Below are positions 1-7,227 of a stretch of DNA of 11,537 bases, piece by piece. This DNA comes from an uncultured Lachnospiraceae bacterium (lineage in GTDB: Bacteria; Bacillota; Clostridia; Lachnospirales; Lachnospiraceae), in NCBI GenBank assembly GCA_902782625.1, contig CACZNZ010000506.1, positions 1-11,537 of the forward strand. The letters run 5' to 3'. The first letter of the stretch is position 1; each line of letters starts with the position of its first letter. A model generated the notes under the pieces. The model was not told where the DNA came from and did not search any database. It saw only the letters and a program-made list of their open reading frames with translations. The translations under genes and the position numbers were made by a program.

Positions 1-16
1 ACGCTGTAATCACTTG

Positions 17-50
17 CCCGGTGTTTGCTATATGGTGACACCGGGTTTTT
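17..50 (+). terminator. Rho-independent terminator reading rightward
   Basis: A perfect 8-bp stem (CCCGGTGT at 17-24 with ACACCGGG at 38-45) closes a 13-nt loop and is followed directly by five T residues at 46-50 on the plus strand. On the minus strand no T-run follows the stem, so it would end a plus-strand transcript entering from left of the window, convergent with the conjugation operon. The gene it serves is not visible. Confidence 0.6.
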
Positions 51-211
51 AGTACATCAGTATTCAGGAGGGAGACGAGAATAAAACTCTCACTCGAAAT
101 CAAAAACTGTCTCCGCGTGATATACTATGTAAATAGCGAGCCTGGATACGGATGGTCAAACTATCTGTGCTGATTGAGAGCACCAACCACATCCTATCCG
201 CTCGCTTTTTT
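51..211 (+). ncRNA. Possible structured small RNA, gene-free stretch between two terminators
   Basis: No credible coding sequence is seen here. The stretch folds well on paper. Stem A pairs GGAGAC (71-76) with GTCTCC (109-114) and contains GAGA/TCTC (77-80 with 88-91). Stem B is the long hairpin at 135-206 listed separately. An AGGAGGGAG motif at 66-74 looks like a ribosome site, but no start codon follows at a usable distance. I could not identify a promoter or match the fold to a known RNA class. It could instead be the 3' untranslated region of something further left, or have no function. Confidence 0.25.
135..211 (+). terminator. Long hairpin with U-tract on the plus strand
   Basis: Three helices stack with only small bulges: AGCGAG (135-140) with CTCGCT (201-206), GGATA (144-148) with TATCC (195-199), and GGATG (150-154) with CATCC (190-194). 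A nested hairpin, GTGCT (167-171) with AGCAC (179-183), lies in the loop. Six T residues at 206-211 follow on the plus strand. This is the form of a rho-independent terminator or of the 3' end of a structured RNA. It faces the 3' end of the CHAP gene and would separate the two converging transcripts. Confidence 0.45.
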
Positions 212-232
212 GAAGAAATAATGCTTTGTTTT

Positions 233-2179
233 TTACCCTATATACCTTATCGCGATCTTTATCTGCGACTTATATCTGGCTGGAAGTGTATTGCCCGCCT
301 GGATATTGTCGCTTCTTCCGCTTGTACAGTCAGCATATTTGCCATCGCCTTCATAGAATATTGTGTGATAATACCCACTGCCGTTGTACAGGCCGAGTAT
401 GTCGCCCTTTTTCAGCATGCTCAGAGGGATCGCGTTGCCGCCGTTGCGGATCACTGTGCAAGGAACACCAACCAGCCTTGTAGCAAGTCTGCTTGCCTCC
501 GCATCCGAACTATAGGACAGCAACCTGTTCCACGCGCCATTGTCTATCACACCGCAGCTGCATCTGCATCTTATGCCTGCTCCATGATGCCAGCAGGCAA
601 ATGCAAAGCCTATGCAGTTCCATCCGCGATAAGCTCCTGCAGGATGATCATTGCATACCGGGCATTCATGAGTTCTGCTGTCTGATTGATTCCAGCGAAC
701 ATAGTGATAACTGTTGTCGCCCGCTATCATGGCAGCCCAGGCAGAGGCGTTGCCGCTGATCACGCCGGAGTTATACCCCGGCACGCCATAGCCCGCGATC
801 TGTCTCGACCCTACTGAATGTGTCAGCCGTCTGCACACATCAGAAACATTCCCCTCTATTGTTGTTAATGTCTTTCCGTCGCAAGATTCGACTATGCCGG
901 TATGGTCTATCTTTCCATCACGTTCAAAGTCGAAGAATATAATGTCTCCGGGTTTTGGCGAATAGCCCGCGCTCGCCCATCGATGATGCGTTTTGAACCA
1001 GTTGGCGCCATCACCGCACACGGCATACTTTGGTATTATTCCCTCCTTGATATATCCGCACTGATCAGCACACCAGCTGACAAAGCATGCGCACCATTCA
1101 ACACGACCGGTAAAGCCCATCCACTTCCAGAATTTGTCACCGCCCACATTACCGAGCTGTGCTTCAGCGACTTTTACTATGGCTGTGTCCCCCGGTCCTA
1201 TACCATAAATATCATAGGCAAAATAGTCCCCATTCTCATCGCCTGTCATCGTGAAGGCAGTCCCACAGAACAAAAGCACAATAACGATTATGAGAGCTAT
1301 TGCGGTTCCTGTTGTAGCAGTAGCGAATAGAGCTTTTGCGCTTTCCATCATATCCCTGATTACTTTCCCTGCTTTGCTTGCAGTTCGTCCGCTATTTCTT
1401 TTTCCGTCGACCCCAATAACGCGCCAAAACCCACTGACAGAATAGTTGGCCCTTATCTTTGTGATCGCATGGTTTTTCCCACGTTCACGGATAAGCTCTT
1501 CATTAGTCTTCGCAGTATAGCCTCTGATACTGCTTCGATCATCCGGATGATCAGGGAATTTTCCGGTCTTTCCATATCTCCGGTCCCGGCGAACCACCGG
1601 TGCTCTGGCCGGATCCTGAGGATCCTTTACATCGTCTTCAAATGGTTTCCGGCTATTCCTGGCTGTTTTTGCTTCATGCTGCTGTACAGGCCTGTAACTT
1701 TTGGGATGTTTCTGGCTGTTTTTTGTAGTTGCCGGATCAACATGTTCGGTCTGTCTGTTGGTTTCACCTGGATCCCTGCGAACTTCTGGTCTTTCTGAGC
1801 TGTAATGGATTAACTCATCACTTCTGAATGCTATCTGTTGCTCACCGGAGCTGCCTGTTCCGTACTCCTCAGTACTGTAAACGACCTCATCATCAGTCAC
1901 CCACGTATCATCCTTCCCCTCTTTGGCAAACTCTGATACTTGTCGTTGAATGTGTTCAGCTCCTGTCTTCGTCGCATAAGCCGCACTGACGGCAGCATTT
2001 TCGATCTTTCTCTGCGCATATGCATTTGAATTACCATCATCTTCTCTTTCCCTGCTGGTATCTGTGTGTGCAGCTTTCATCCTGATGCTCGCTTCCTTCA
2101 CATGGTGCATCGCACTGGCAGCACGGTCGAGAGTCTTGATAGTATTACGGTCTACCTTTCTTGTTTTGATATCTGCCAT
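233..2179 (-). CDS. Membrane-anchored conjugation peptidoglycan hydrolase, CHAP domain plus a second cysteine-peptidase-like domain
   Basis: A 648-residue protein that should locally cut peptidoglycan for the conjugation channel, the role of PrgK/CwlT-type proteins in Gram-positive T4SSs. Residues 1 to about 280 are polar, charged and probably cytoplasmic or disordered. One hydrophobic segment lies at about 284-310. Outside it is a CHAP domain (about 330-470) with the expected EWCACFVSW cysteine (C363) and the DHTGIVE histidine (H426). A further domain (about 480-648) has a GWNCIGFAF cysteine (C522) and YYHTIFYEGDG histidine (H605), a layout like NlpC/P60 or a related papain-like fold; this second assignment is inferred. 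No lytic transglycosylase domain is seen, although many relatives have one. I chose the ATG at 2179, about 10 nt after AGGAGG. A TTG eight codons upstream would translate the ribosome site itself. It is the last gene of the visible operon, 63 nt after virB4. Confidence 0.85.
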   Translation of the reverse strand: MADIKTRKVDRNTIKTLDRAASAMHHVKEASIRMKAAHTDTSREREDDGNSNAYAQRKIENAAVSAAYATKTGAEHIQRQVSEFAKEGKDDTWVTDDEVVYSTEEYGTGSSGEQQIAFRSDELIHYSSERPEVRRDPGETNRQTEHVDPATTKNSQKHPKSYRPVQQHEAKTARNSRKPFEDDVKDPQDPARAPVVRRDRRYGKTGKFPDHPDDRSSIRGYTAKTNEELIRERGKNHAITKIRANYSVSGFWRVIGVDGKRNSGRTASKAGKVIRDMMESAKALFATATTGTAIALIIVIVLLFCGTAFTMTGDENGDYFAYDIYGIGPGDTAIVKVAEAQLGNVGGDKFWKWMGFTGRVEWCACFVSWCADQCGYIKEGIIPKYAVCGDGANWFKTHHRWASAGYSPKPGDIIFFDFERDGKIDHTGIVESCDGKTLTTIEGNVSDVCRRLTHSVGSRQIAGYGVPGYNSGVISGNASAWAAMIAGDNSYHYVRWNQSDSRTHECPVCNDHPAGAYRGWNCIGFAFACWHHGAGIRCRCSCGVIDNGAWNRLLSYSSDAEASRLATRLVGVPCTVIRNGGNAIPLSMLKKGDILGLYNGSGYYHTIFYEGDGKYADCTSGRSDNIQAGNTLPARYKSQIKIAIRYIG

Positions 2180-2201
2180 TTGGCCACCCCCTCCTTTCCT
2201 C

Positions 2202-2233
2202 AAAAAATGTAACGGAAGCGGTTTCCCGCTTCC
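2202..2233 (-). promoter_or_regulatory. Perfect GNRA-capped hairpin between virB4 and the CHAP gene, possible attenuator
   Basis: On the minus strand GGAAGCGG (2233-2226) pairs perfectly with CCGCTTCC (2221-2214) around a GAAA tetraloop. Seven bases later comes a run of six T residues (2207-2202), and then the AGGAGG ribosome site of the CHAP gene. The gap between stem and T-run makes it a weak terminator at best. It may reduce expression of the cell-wall hydrolase relative to the channel genes, or act as an mRNA processing or stability site. Confidence 0.45.
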
Positions 2234-2242
2234 TTATCCGGT

Positions 2243-4708
2243 CTACCAACTCTGCTTCAGATATCCTTCGATGATCTCATCAAAAGCCGGGTTGTTCTTC
2301 TGGACTTCCAGTATTTTGCGCTTGAAATCAGCTTGCTCTTCAGATATATGTCCGTCCGCTTCCTCAATTCTTTCCTGCTCCACTACCTCTGACAGTTTGG
2401 TCGTAAAGAGTTTATACAGTCTGGTATCCCTCGGTATGTTGTTCTCGAAAGGCACGAGGCTGGATCCTATCTTGATCAATCCGTGTCCCGGCTCTACATT
2501 CGTAATATACGACAGCTGCTTGTCAGAGATGTTCAGAAGATTAGCCAGTTCTATCCTGTCTGTAGCCGCCTGATTGAGCATGATGATGAACTCAGAATTT
2601 GCAAGCATGGTCTTGGCAGTATGCGACTGGAGTAGGTCTCCGACGTTCTGCGTCATGCCGGTACAGAATCCGCCGTACTTTCTAACTCTCTTCCACAGCT
2701 TGTAAAGGAATTGAGCAGAATACTCATGCATGAAAAGCAGATACACCTCATCAAGGAAGACGAATGTCTGTCTCCCCTGCTTTCTGTTCCTGGTGATACG
2801 GTTGAGTATCGAATCTAGTATCACCAGCATTCCCACCGGTCTGAGCTGTTCGCCGAGTTCGTGGATGTCATAGCAGATGAGATTGTTGTCGGTATCCACA
2901 TTGGTCTGCTTTGCGAACGTGTTGAGCGTCCCTTTGGTGAAGATCTCAAGTTCGAGCGCCAGCTGCTTTGCTTCTGGCTCCGGCTGCCTCAGAAGTTCCT
3001 CATGCAGATCGACCAGTGTTGGGGATTCGCCCGTAAAATTCGCCTGCTTGCAATAGCGGTAAACATTCTCGGTGCAGCGGTCGAGTATCGACTGCTGACC
3101 TCTTGAAAACTTGTGGTCCGGGATTATCTGCTCAAACAGGGACAGCACGAACTGTGATTTCTCTGCCACGGGATCGCCGTCTCCGTAATTGAGGTTGATC
3201 TCCATCGCGTTGATGTGATTCTGTGACGTAGCAGACATACTGATCACCGTCCCGCCAAGTGCGCGGGTAAGTCTGATATATTCTCCGTCCTGATCCACTA
3301 CGACCGTGTCAACATCATCATTCACATGAAGACAGGTTATCTCGTGTTTTCCTATCACCGATTTGCCGGCACCGGATACCCCGAGAATGAAAGAATTACC
3401 GTTCATCAGTTTGCGTCTGTCAGCCACGATCAGATTTTTTGATATGACGTTGTTGCCATAATAGATACCATGGTCATCGCAGACCTCCTGGACCTTGAAC
3501 GGCATGAACACCGCAAGCGACTCTGTCGTGAGGGTCCTAAAAGCATCTATTTTTCTGACACCGTACGGAAGCACTGTTTTGAGCCCGTCCAGCTGCTGGT
3601 ATCTGAGGATAGTCATCTGACAGAGCTTCTTCCTGACTATGGCCAGTATCTCCTCAGTGTCTTCGTCAAGCTGTTTCTTGCTGTCGGCCGTGTGCACCAT
3701 CGTGATGACCGCAAACATCATCCTCTGATCCCTCGTCGTCAGATCGTCAAGGAACTCCTTGGATTCCTTCCTCTGCTGCTCCAGGTCATACGGGATAACT
3801 GCCGAAAAATTATTGTTCATGTTCTGCTTGCGCTGCCATGTCGTGATGTTCGTCTCTACCCCAAGGAGCCTCTGCTCGACTTCCTTGACCGCCTCATCTG
3901 TCGGGATCGGCACAATGTCGATGGACAGCATCATGTTGCGGCTGAAGTCTGTCAGCTCCGCGACCATGTCATCGCTGATATACGATGCATAGTCCCTGAG
4001 CAGCAGGGCTCTTCCATACTTGCCTCCGATCATGAAATAGTCGCTGTGATTCTCATAGCTGTCAGGGCAGATATAGTCACGGAAATCGTGTCCCTTCCGC
4101 ATATGATCCCTGATATCGAAGTGGAAGTATGCCTCATCGCCCTGTCTCATGAAATCATGGATGATCCTGAGCCTCTCTTCTGCCTTGACCTCAGTGCATA
4201 TAGAGCCAAGCCTGGCAAAGTGAGATATAAGATCTGCGCCTACACGATTGAAATAGTTCCTCGCATCGCCGATATTCTTACGGAACACCGAGATCGTGAC
4301 ATATTTATCTTGTACGATGGAGTTTGCTCCCATAGCGTTTTCCAGCAGGATGTCGTTATATTCACTGCGGTATTCATCAAGCTCATCGCCTTTCAGCTTC
4401 ATCATTATCCGTTCTTCAAAATCGGCCTTGTTGATCCTGCGGTTAACGATGTTTATCTTGGTGGTACTGCCTGGATCGAGCGAGTTCAGCAGCTCTGAAT
4501 AAAGCAGGAACATACCCTCCTTGTCTCCTCTGGAAGCCACTGCGTAGTTGATATCCGTGAACTTATACGTTTTGCTGTACTTGTTCTTTCCGACATAAAA
4601 AATCCCGTCAGGCCATATTGCTCTGACGGGAATGATCTCCTGCACTTTACCGGGAACTACGAACTTTTCTTTGTCCTGCTTGAGGACATTGCTGAATGTC
4701 CTGATCAT
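2243..4708 (-). CDS. VirB4-family conjugation ATPase
   Basis: An 821-residue VirB4/TraE-type ATPase that powers assembly of and transport through the conjugative T4SS at the inner face of the membrane. The ATPase half shows Walker A GVSGAGKS (443-450), Walker B TFVFLDEVYLLF (648-659) and a downstream TGMTQNVGDLL motif (684-693) typical of the family's RecA-like fold. The N-terminal part (about 1-400) matches the usual VirB4 N-terminal region in length and position, and total length is normal. The ATG at 4708 overlaps the prgI stop codon as ATGA, which implies translational coupling. An AGGGGGC ribosome site lies about 10 nt upstream, inside the prgI end. No break or missing catalytic residue is seen. 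It is a core gene of the element and identification is secure. Confidence 0.97.
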   Translation of the reverse strand: MIRTFSNVLKQDKEKFVVPGKVQEIIPVRAIWPDGIFYVGKNKYSKTYKFTDINYAVASRGDKEGMFLLYSELLNSLDPGSTTKINIVNRRINKADFEERIMMKLKGDELDEYRSEYNDILLENAMGANSIVQDKYVTISVFRKNIGDARNYFNRVGADLISHFARLGSICTEVKAEERLRIIHDFMRQGDEAYFHFDIRDHMRKGHDFRDYICPDSYENHSDYFMIGGKYGRALLLRDYASYISDDMVAELTDFSRNMMLSIDIVPIPTDEAVKEVEQRLLGVETNITTWQRKQNMNNNFSAVIPYDLEQQRKESKEFLDDLTTRDQRMMFAVITMVHTADSKKQLDEDTEEILAIVRKKLCQMTILRYQQLDGLKTVLPYGVRKIDAFRTLTTESLAVFMPFKVQEVCDDHGIYYGNNVISKNLIVADRRKLMNGNSFILGVSGAGKSVIGKHEITCLHVNDDVDTVVVDQDGEYIRLTRALGGTVISMSATSQNHINAMEINLNYGDGDPVAEKSQFVLSLFEQIIPDHKFSRGQQSILDRCTENVYRYCKQANFTGESPTLVDLHEELLRQPEPEAKQLALELEIFTKGTLNTFAKQTNVDTDNNLICYDIHELGEQLRPVGMLVILDSILNRITRNRKQGRQTFVFLDEVYLLFMHEYSAQFLYKLWKRVRKYGGFCTGMTQNVGDLLQSHTAKTMLANSEFIIMLNQAATDRIELANLLNISDKQLSYITNVEPGHGLIKIGSSLVPFENNIPRDTRLYKLFTTKLSEVVEQERIEEADGHISEEQADFKRKILEVQKNNPAFDEIIEGYLKQSW

Positions 4709-5118
4709 CTTTTCTTCGCCCCCTTTCTGCGTGAATGCTTCTTCTGTCTAGCACCTTTTCTGTGACACTGTGGTTTCCCATTATTCTGCTTGCTTTCGGG
4801 AACCAGCATTTCGTAATAATAATTCGTATTACCGAAGGTCAGCACCTTAGGTATGAGCAGTGTCGATTTGATCCATGCCCATATGAACTTCTCAGCTGTC
4901 ATTCCGTTGTACTTGAGAAAGCCCAGTACTGCGAACGGGAATGCTGCTACGATACAAAGCCAACTAGTGGTCTCGACCCCAAGAAGGGGCTTGAGACCAA
5001 GATAGATACCAACTGCTACTCCACACGCCAGAGCAGAAAAAATGAACTGTCTCAGCGACAGTCCAAAGAACATTGCCTCAGTATAGTCTCTTATTTCGCG
5101 ATTGACTTTCACTTCCAT
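4705..5118 (-). CDS. PrgI-family conjugation membrane protein
   Basis: A 137-residue small membrane protein of the PrgI family, which occurs directly before VirB4 in Gram-positive conjugation operons and is thought to be a VirB3-like channel subunit. The N-terminus MEVKVNREIRDYTEAMFFGLSLRQ is family-like, shown here with its start at the ATG at 5118. Two hydrophobic segments follow at about residues 24-42 and 51-68, and then the conserved-looking YNGMTAEKF region. The tail (about 115-137) is very rich in Lys, Arg and His and should be cytoplasmic. I prefer ATG at 5118, 8 nt from GGAGG, over GTG at 5121. The start lies just past the stop of the DUF5688 gene, and its own stop overlaps the virB4 start. 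PrgI together with VirB4 is diagnostic of this ICE class. Confidence 0.93.
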   Translation of the reverse strand: MEVKVNREIRDYTEAMFFGLSLRQFIFSALACGVAVGIYLGLKPLLGVETTSWLCIVAAFPFAVLGFLKYNGMTAEKFIWAWIKSTLLIPKVLTFGNTNYYYEMLVPESKQNNGKPQCHRKGARQKKHSRRKGAKKR

Positions 5119-5123
5119 CACCG

Positions 5124-6083
5124 CTACCTCCCTTCTGCCACTCTGTCGCCCCTTTCTCTGTTCAGACTGACCTTGCCTAAACTGCGGGAATCTCTGTCAT
5201 AGTGGTAGACATTGTCAGAGAGGATATCCTTTGGTTCAACAACACTCCTGTTCGCCTGCTTTACCATATCAACAAGATCCTTTTCTTCGATTCCCTGCGA
5301 CTGAGGTACTATGATGGTTTCGTGCACAGAGCTAGGGAGCACATAGTAGCTGTCGCCCAGAATATCTGCGACCTTTTCCTTCATACCGCTTGCAAACAGC
5401 GCTGCTGCACCGAACGATCCGCTTTCGTTGGACAGTACATACATACCCGCTACATCATCCGGATCCAGAGGGTCACTGCGGTCGAGCAGGTTTTCCTTGA
5501 TCGGACTGAAAAGTGCAGCGCTCATATCTGTAAGCATCGGCGGATCTACTCTTCCGGTATTCTCCATTGCTGTATGGAGAAGCTCTTCCATATCATATCC
5601 GTTCTGCTCCACGATACTGTTATTGACCGCGATCCTCCAGTCTCCGGTCTCTGTCCTGTCCATATTGATGTCTACCATGACCGCAAGGCCGTTGCCGACG
5701 CTCATATACGGTTTGTCTCTCAGAAAGTCGCGGTTACGCTTCTTCTCGACAAGTCTGACTGTAAGATTGTCCCTGACATTCTCCCAGCTGAGATCGACTT
5801 CCGGCGGTCTTCCGATCATATCTGCATGCATTGCGGCAGCCGCGAGCTCCTCAGCAATGTCTGGGATCTCAGTGCCGGACTCATACCTTGAATACGCTTC
5901 TTCCAGATAAAGCGTTGGTGCTGCATCTGAGCCGTCTCTCCTGAATGTCAGGCCGTGCAGCTTCTGGTCATTCATTTTGACCACTTCGATCTCACCGATC
6001 TCCATCGAAGATCTGATCGTCTCCGGCAGAAAATCCATAACATCTGCCTTTATTTTTTCTGTGAATTCACTCTTGTTAAGCAT
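5124..6083 (-). CDS. DUF5688 family protein
   Basis: A 319-residue soluble protein that looks like the DUF5688 proteins common in mobile elements of gut Clostridia. Their function is unknown. No signal peptide, membrane segment or clear catalytic motif is seen. The chain is acidic, with regions such as DRSDPLDPDDVAGMYVLSN (about residues 202-220) and a C-terminal part with LGDSYYVLPSSVHETIIVP, which recalls the end of the family. It lies inside the T4SS operon between trbL and prgI. Its start overlaps the end of the preceding 49-codon gene, and its stop TAG is five bases before the preferred prgI start, so it is surely co-transcribed and probably translationally coupled. The ribosome site (GAGGAAA) is weak, which fits coupling. 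A role in conjugation or its control can be supposed from position only. Confidence 0.8.
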   Translation of the reverse strand: MLNKSEFTEKIKADVMDFLPETIRSSMEIGEIEVVKMNDQKLHGLTFRRDGSDAAPTLYLEEAYSRYESGTEIPDIAEELAAAAMHADMIGRPPEVDLSWENVRDNLTVRLVEKKRNRDFLRDKPYMSVGNGLAVMVDINMDRTETGDWRIAVNNSIVEQNGYDMEELLHTAMENTGRVDPPMLTDMSAALFSPIKENLLDRSDPLDPDDVAGMYVLSNESGSFGAAALFASGMKEKVADILGDSYYVLPSSVHETIIVPQSQGIEEKDLVDMVKQANRSVVEPKDILSDNVYHYDRDSRSLGKVSLNRERGDRVAEGR

Positions 6084-6225
6084 TTTTCTGTTTCCTCACT
6101 TTCTCGCTCATCCTCAGATAGACTCCGAACCTTCCGATACGGTTCAGAGTCATGTCTTCTTCTGTTTCTTTTGTTTCAGTACCGCTAAATTCGATTCTGA
6201 ACTCCTCAGTGATAAGATCTTTCAT
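6076..6225 (-). CDS. Small hypothetical protein (49 aa) in the conjugation operon
   Basis: A 49-residue ORF beginning MKDLITEEFR and ending KVRKQKNA. It has a strong ribosome site (AAGGAAGGAGG, 8 nt before the ATG), starts 15 nt after the trbL stop and overlaps the next gene by eight bases. The signal, spacing and overlap make it a real gene. The first half is acidic, and the second half is basic and may be helical (RFGVYLRMSEKVRKQKN). No membrane segment or known motif is seen and I do not recognise the family. It may be an accessory subunit or a coupling device for the DUF5688 gene. Confidence 0.7.
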   Translation of the reverse strand: MKDLITEEFRIEFSGTETKETEEDMTLNRIGRFGVYLRMSEKVRKQKNA

Positions 6226-6240
6226 TGTTGTCCTCCTTCC

Positions 6241-7077
6241 TTAGATCCCTACTACCTCGTGCACCAGACGATCACTCATTTTGACTGCACCAACCAGAAC
6301 GCACATGTTGAACACAAGCTCACCGACGTACTTCCATACCATGGTTGCCGCAGCTGCATCTTTATCCACTACAGGCGGGCTGACAGTGAACTTGCTGAAT
6401 ATGATGCAGGCAAGCACTATGATCGCCCCCTCCAGACACACGGCAGCATAGCTCTTGAGAAAACTGACGCCGATACTCTGAGTCGGCTGGCCGGCAAATG
6501 TCGAAAGAGGTATCGGTGATATTGCCGTATACATATAGAGGCGGAAGAAGCGCGCATATACCGTCAGGATTATGATGAACGACAGCACTGTGATGAAAAG
6601 GCTGCCGATCAGCGTTACCGCCCAAAGCGGGATACTTTCGAAGAAACCGCAGTCTTCGATGGCATCTATCATTTCGCTCGGCAATGTTGTTTTGCTGCTG
6701 TTTCCGACTCCCGAGGAGCGCATGATGGTAGACATCACACCCTGCGCTATGTTGAAAAGCGCCATCATAAGATCCAGACCATACGTCACAACGCCCTTCG
6801 CGATCGCGAATCTGATAAACAGCTTCAACGCATGCTCCGGCCTCTTGATGTCCGTAAGACCGGCACTCGTCTTCACCACACCGACCAGAAAAAAAAGAAC
6901 GAGGAGTGCAAGCCCAATCGCTTTCACTGCCCCGTTGATCTGCACGATGACATGCCATATGCCCCCGCCCTTGAAACTCTGCGGTGATGTGGTCAGCAGC
7001 GACCACACTTCAGCCATCTTATTGTTCCACGTATCCAGCGCGTTCTGCAGGTTCTGTACTACCCAGTTATCCGACAT
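6241..7077 (-). CDS. TrbL/VirB6-like conjugation channel protein
   Basis: A 278-residue polytopic membrane protein matching the VirB6/TrbL-like component of Gram-positive conjugation systems, the integral inner-membrane part of the channel. Hydrophobic segments lie at about residues 45-68, 86-112, 148-174, 178-195, 206-228 and 245-266. The segment RLYMYTAISPIPLSTFAG (179-196), followed by a hydrophobic region after SFLKSYAAVCLEGAII, is typical of the family. The N-terminal 40 residues are polar. A strong AGGAGG lies about 9 nt before the ATG. It is the first conserved conjugation gene after the cargo island and starts the trbL-small ORF-DUF5688-prgI-virB4-CHAP block. No promoter of its own could be recognised between the cargo terminator and its start. 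Confidence 0.92.
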   Translation of the reverse strand: MSDNWVVQNLQNALDTWNNKMAEVWSLLTTSPQSFKGGGIWHVIVQINGAVKAIGLALLVLFFLVGVVKTSAGLTDIKRPEHALKLFIRFAIAKGVVTYGLDLMMALFNIAQGVMSTIMRSSGVGNSSKTTLPSEMIDAIEDCGFFESIPLWAVTLIGSLFITVLSFIIILTVYARFFRLYMYTAISPIPLSTFAGQPTQSIGVSFLKSYAAVCLEGAIIVLACIIFSKFTVSPPVVDKDAAAATMVWKYVGELVFNMCVLVGAVKMSDRLVHEVVGI

Positions 7078-7123
7078 AACACATTCCTCCTCTCTGCATT
7101 GATTTCACACACATTTGAGTCAT
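7067..7123 (-). CDS. Possible 18-codon leader ORF overlapping the trbL start
   Basis: An 18-residue ORF (MTQMCVKSMQRGGMCYVG) starts after a near-perfect ribosome site (AAAGGAGG) and stops 11 nt inside trbL in another frame. The motif AGGAGGAATG occurs twice, once before this ORF and once before trbL, so trbL has a duplicated initiation region. It could couple translation of trbL to a leader peptide, or be the remnant of a gene cut by insertion of the cargo. Shortness makes chance a real possibility. Confidence 0.3.
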   Translation of the reverse strand: MTQMCVKSMQRGGMCYVG

Positions 7124-7153
7124 TCCTCCTTTCCATCCGATATTGGTGTATAT

Positions 7154-7190
7154 AAAAAGCGCCGGCGTTGCACGATCGCAATCCCGGCGC
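7154..7190 (-). terminator. Strong rho-independent terminator ending the cargo island
   Basis: On the minus strand GCGCCGG (7190-7184) pairs with CCGGCGC (7165-7159), and an inner five-pair helix (including one G-T wobble) follows after one mismatch. Five T residues (7158-7154) come directly after the stem. It lies 38 nt downstream of the PARG/NADAR stop codon and should end that transcript before trbL. Confidence 0.85.
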
Positions 7191-7227
7191 ATGTAATAAT
7201 CAATATTCTTTTATCTTGTCATGCTAT

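Noticed and set aside
152..685. A 177-codon plus-strand frame at the left end.
   Set aside because: It mostly mirrors the 3' part of the CHAP gene, begins inside the hairpin at 135-211, and its translation resembles no protein I know.
2180..2203. A TTG-initiated extension of the CHAP protein by eight residues (MRKGGGGQ).
   Set aside because: These codons are the ribosome site AGGAGGGGG itself and the end of the T-run; ATG at 2179 is correctly spaced from it.
3470..4498. A 342-codon open frame on the plus strand.
   Set aside because: It lies entirely antisense within virB4, whose minus-strand frame has full family motifs. No ribosome site or recognisable domain is seen in the plus-strand translation.
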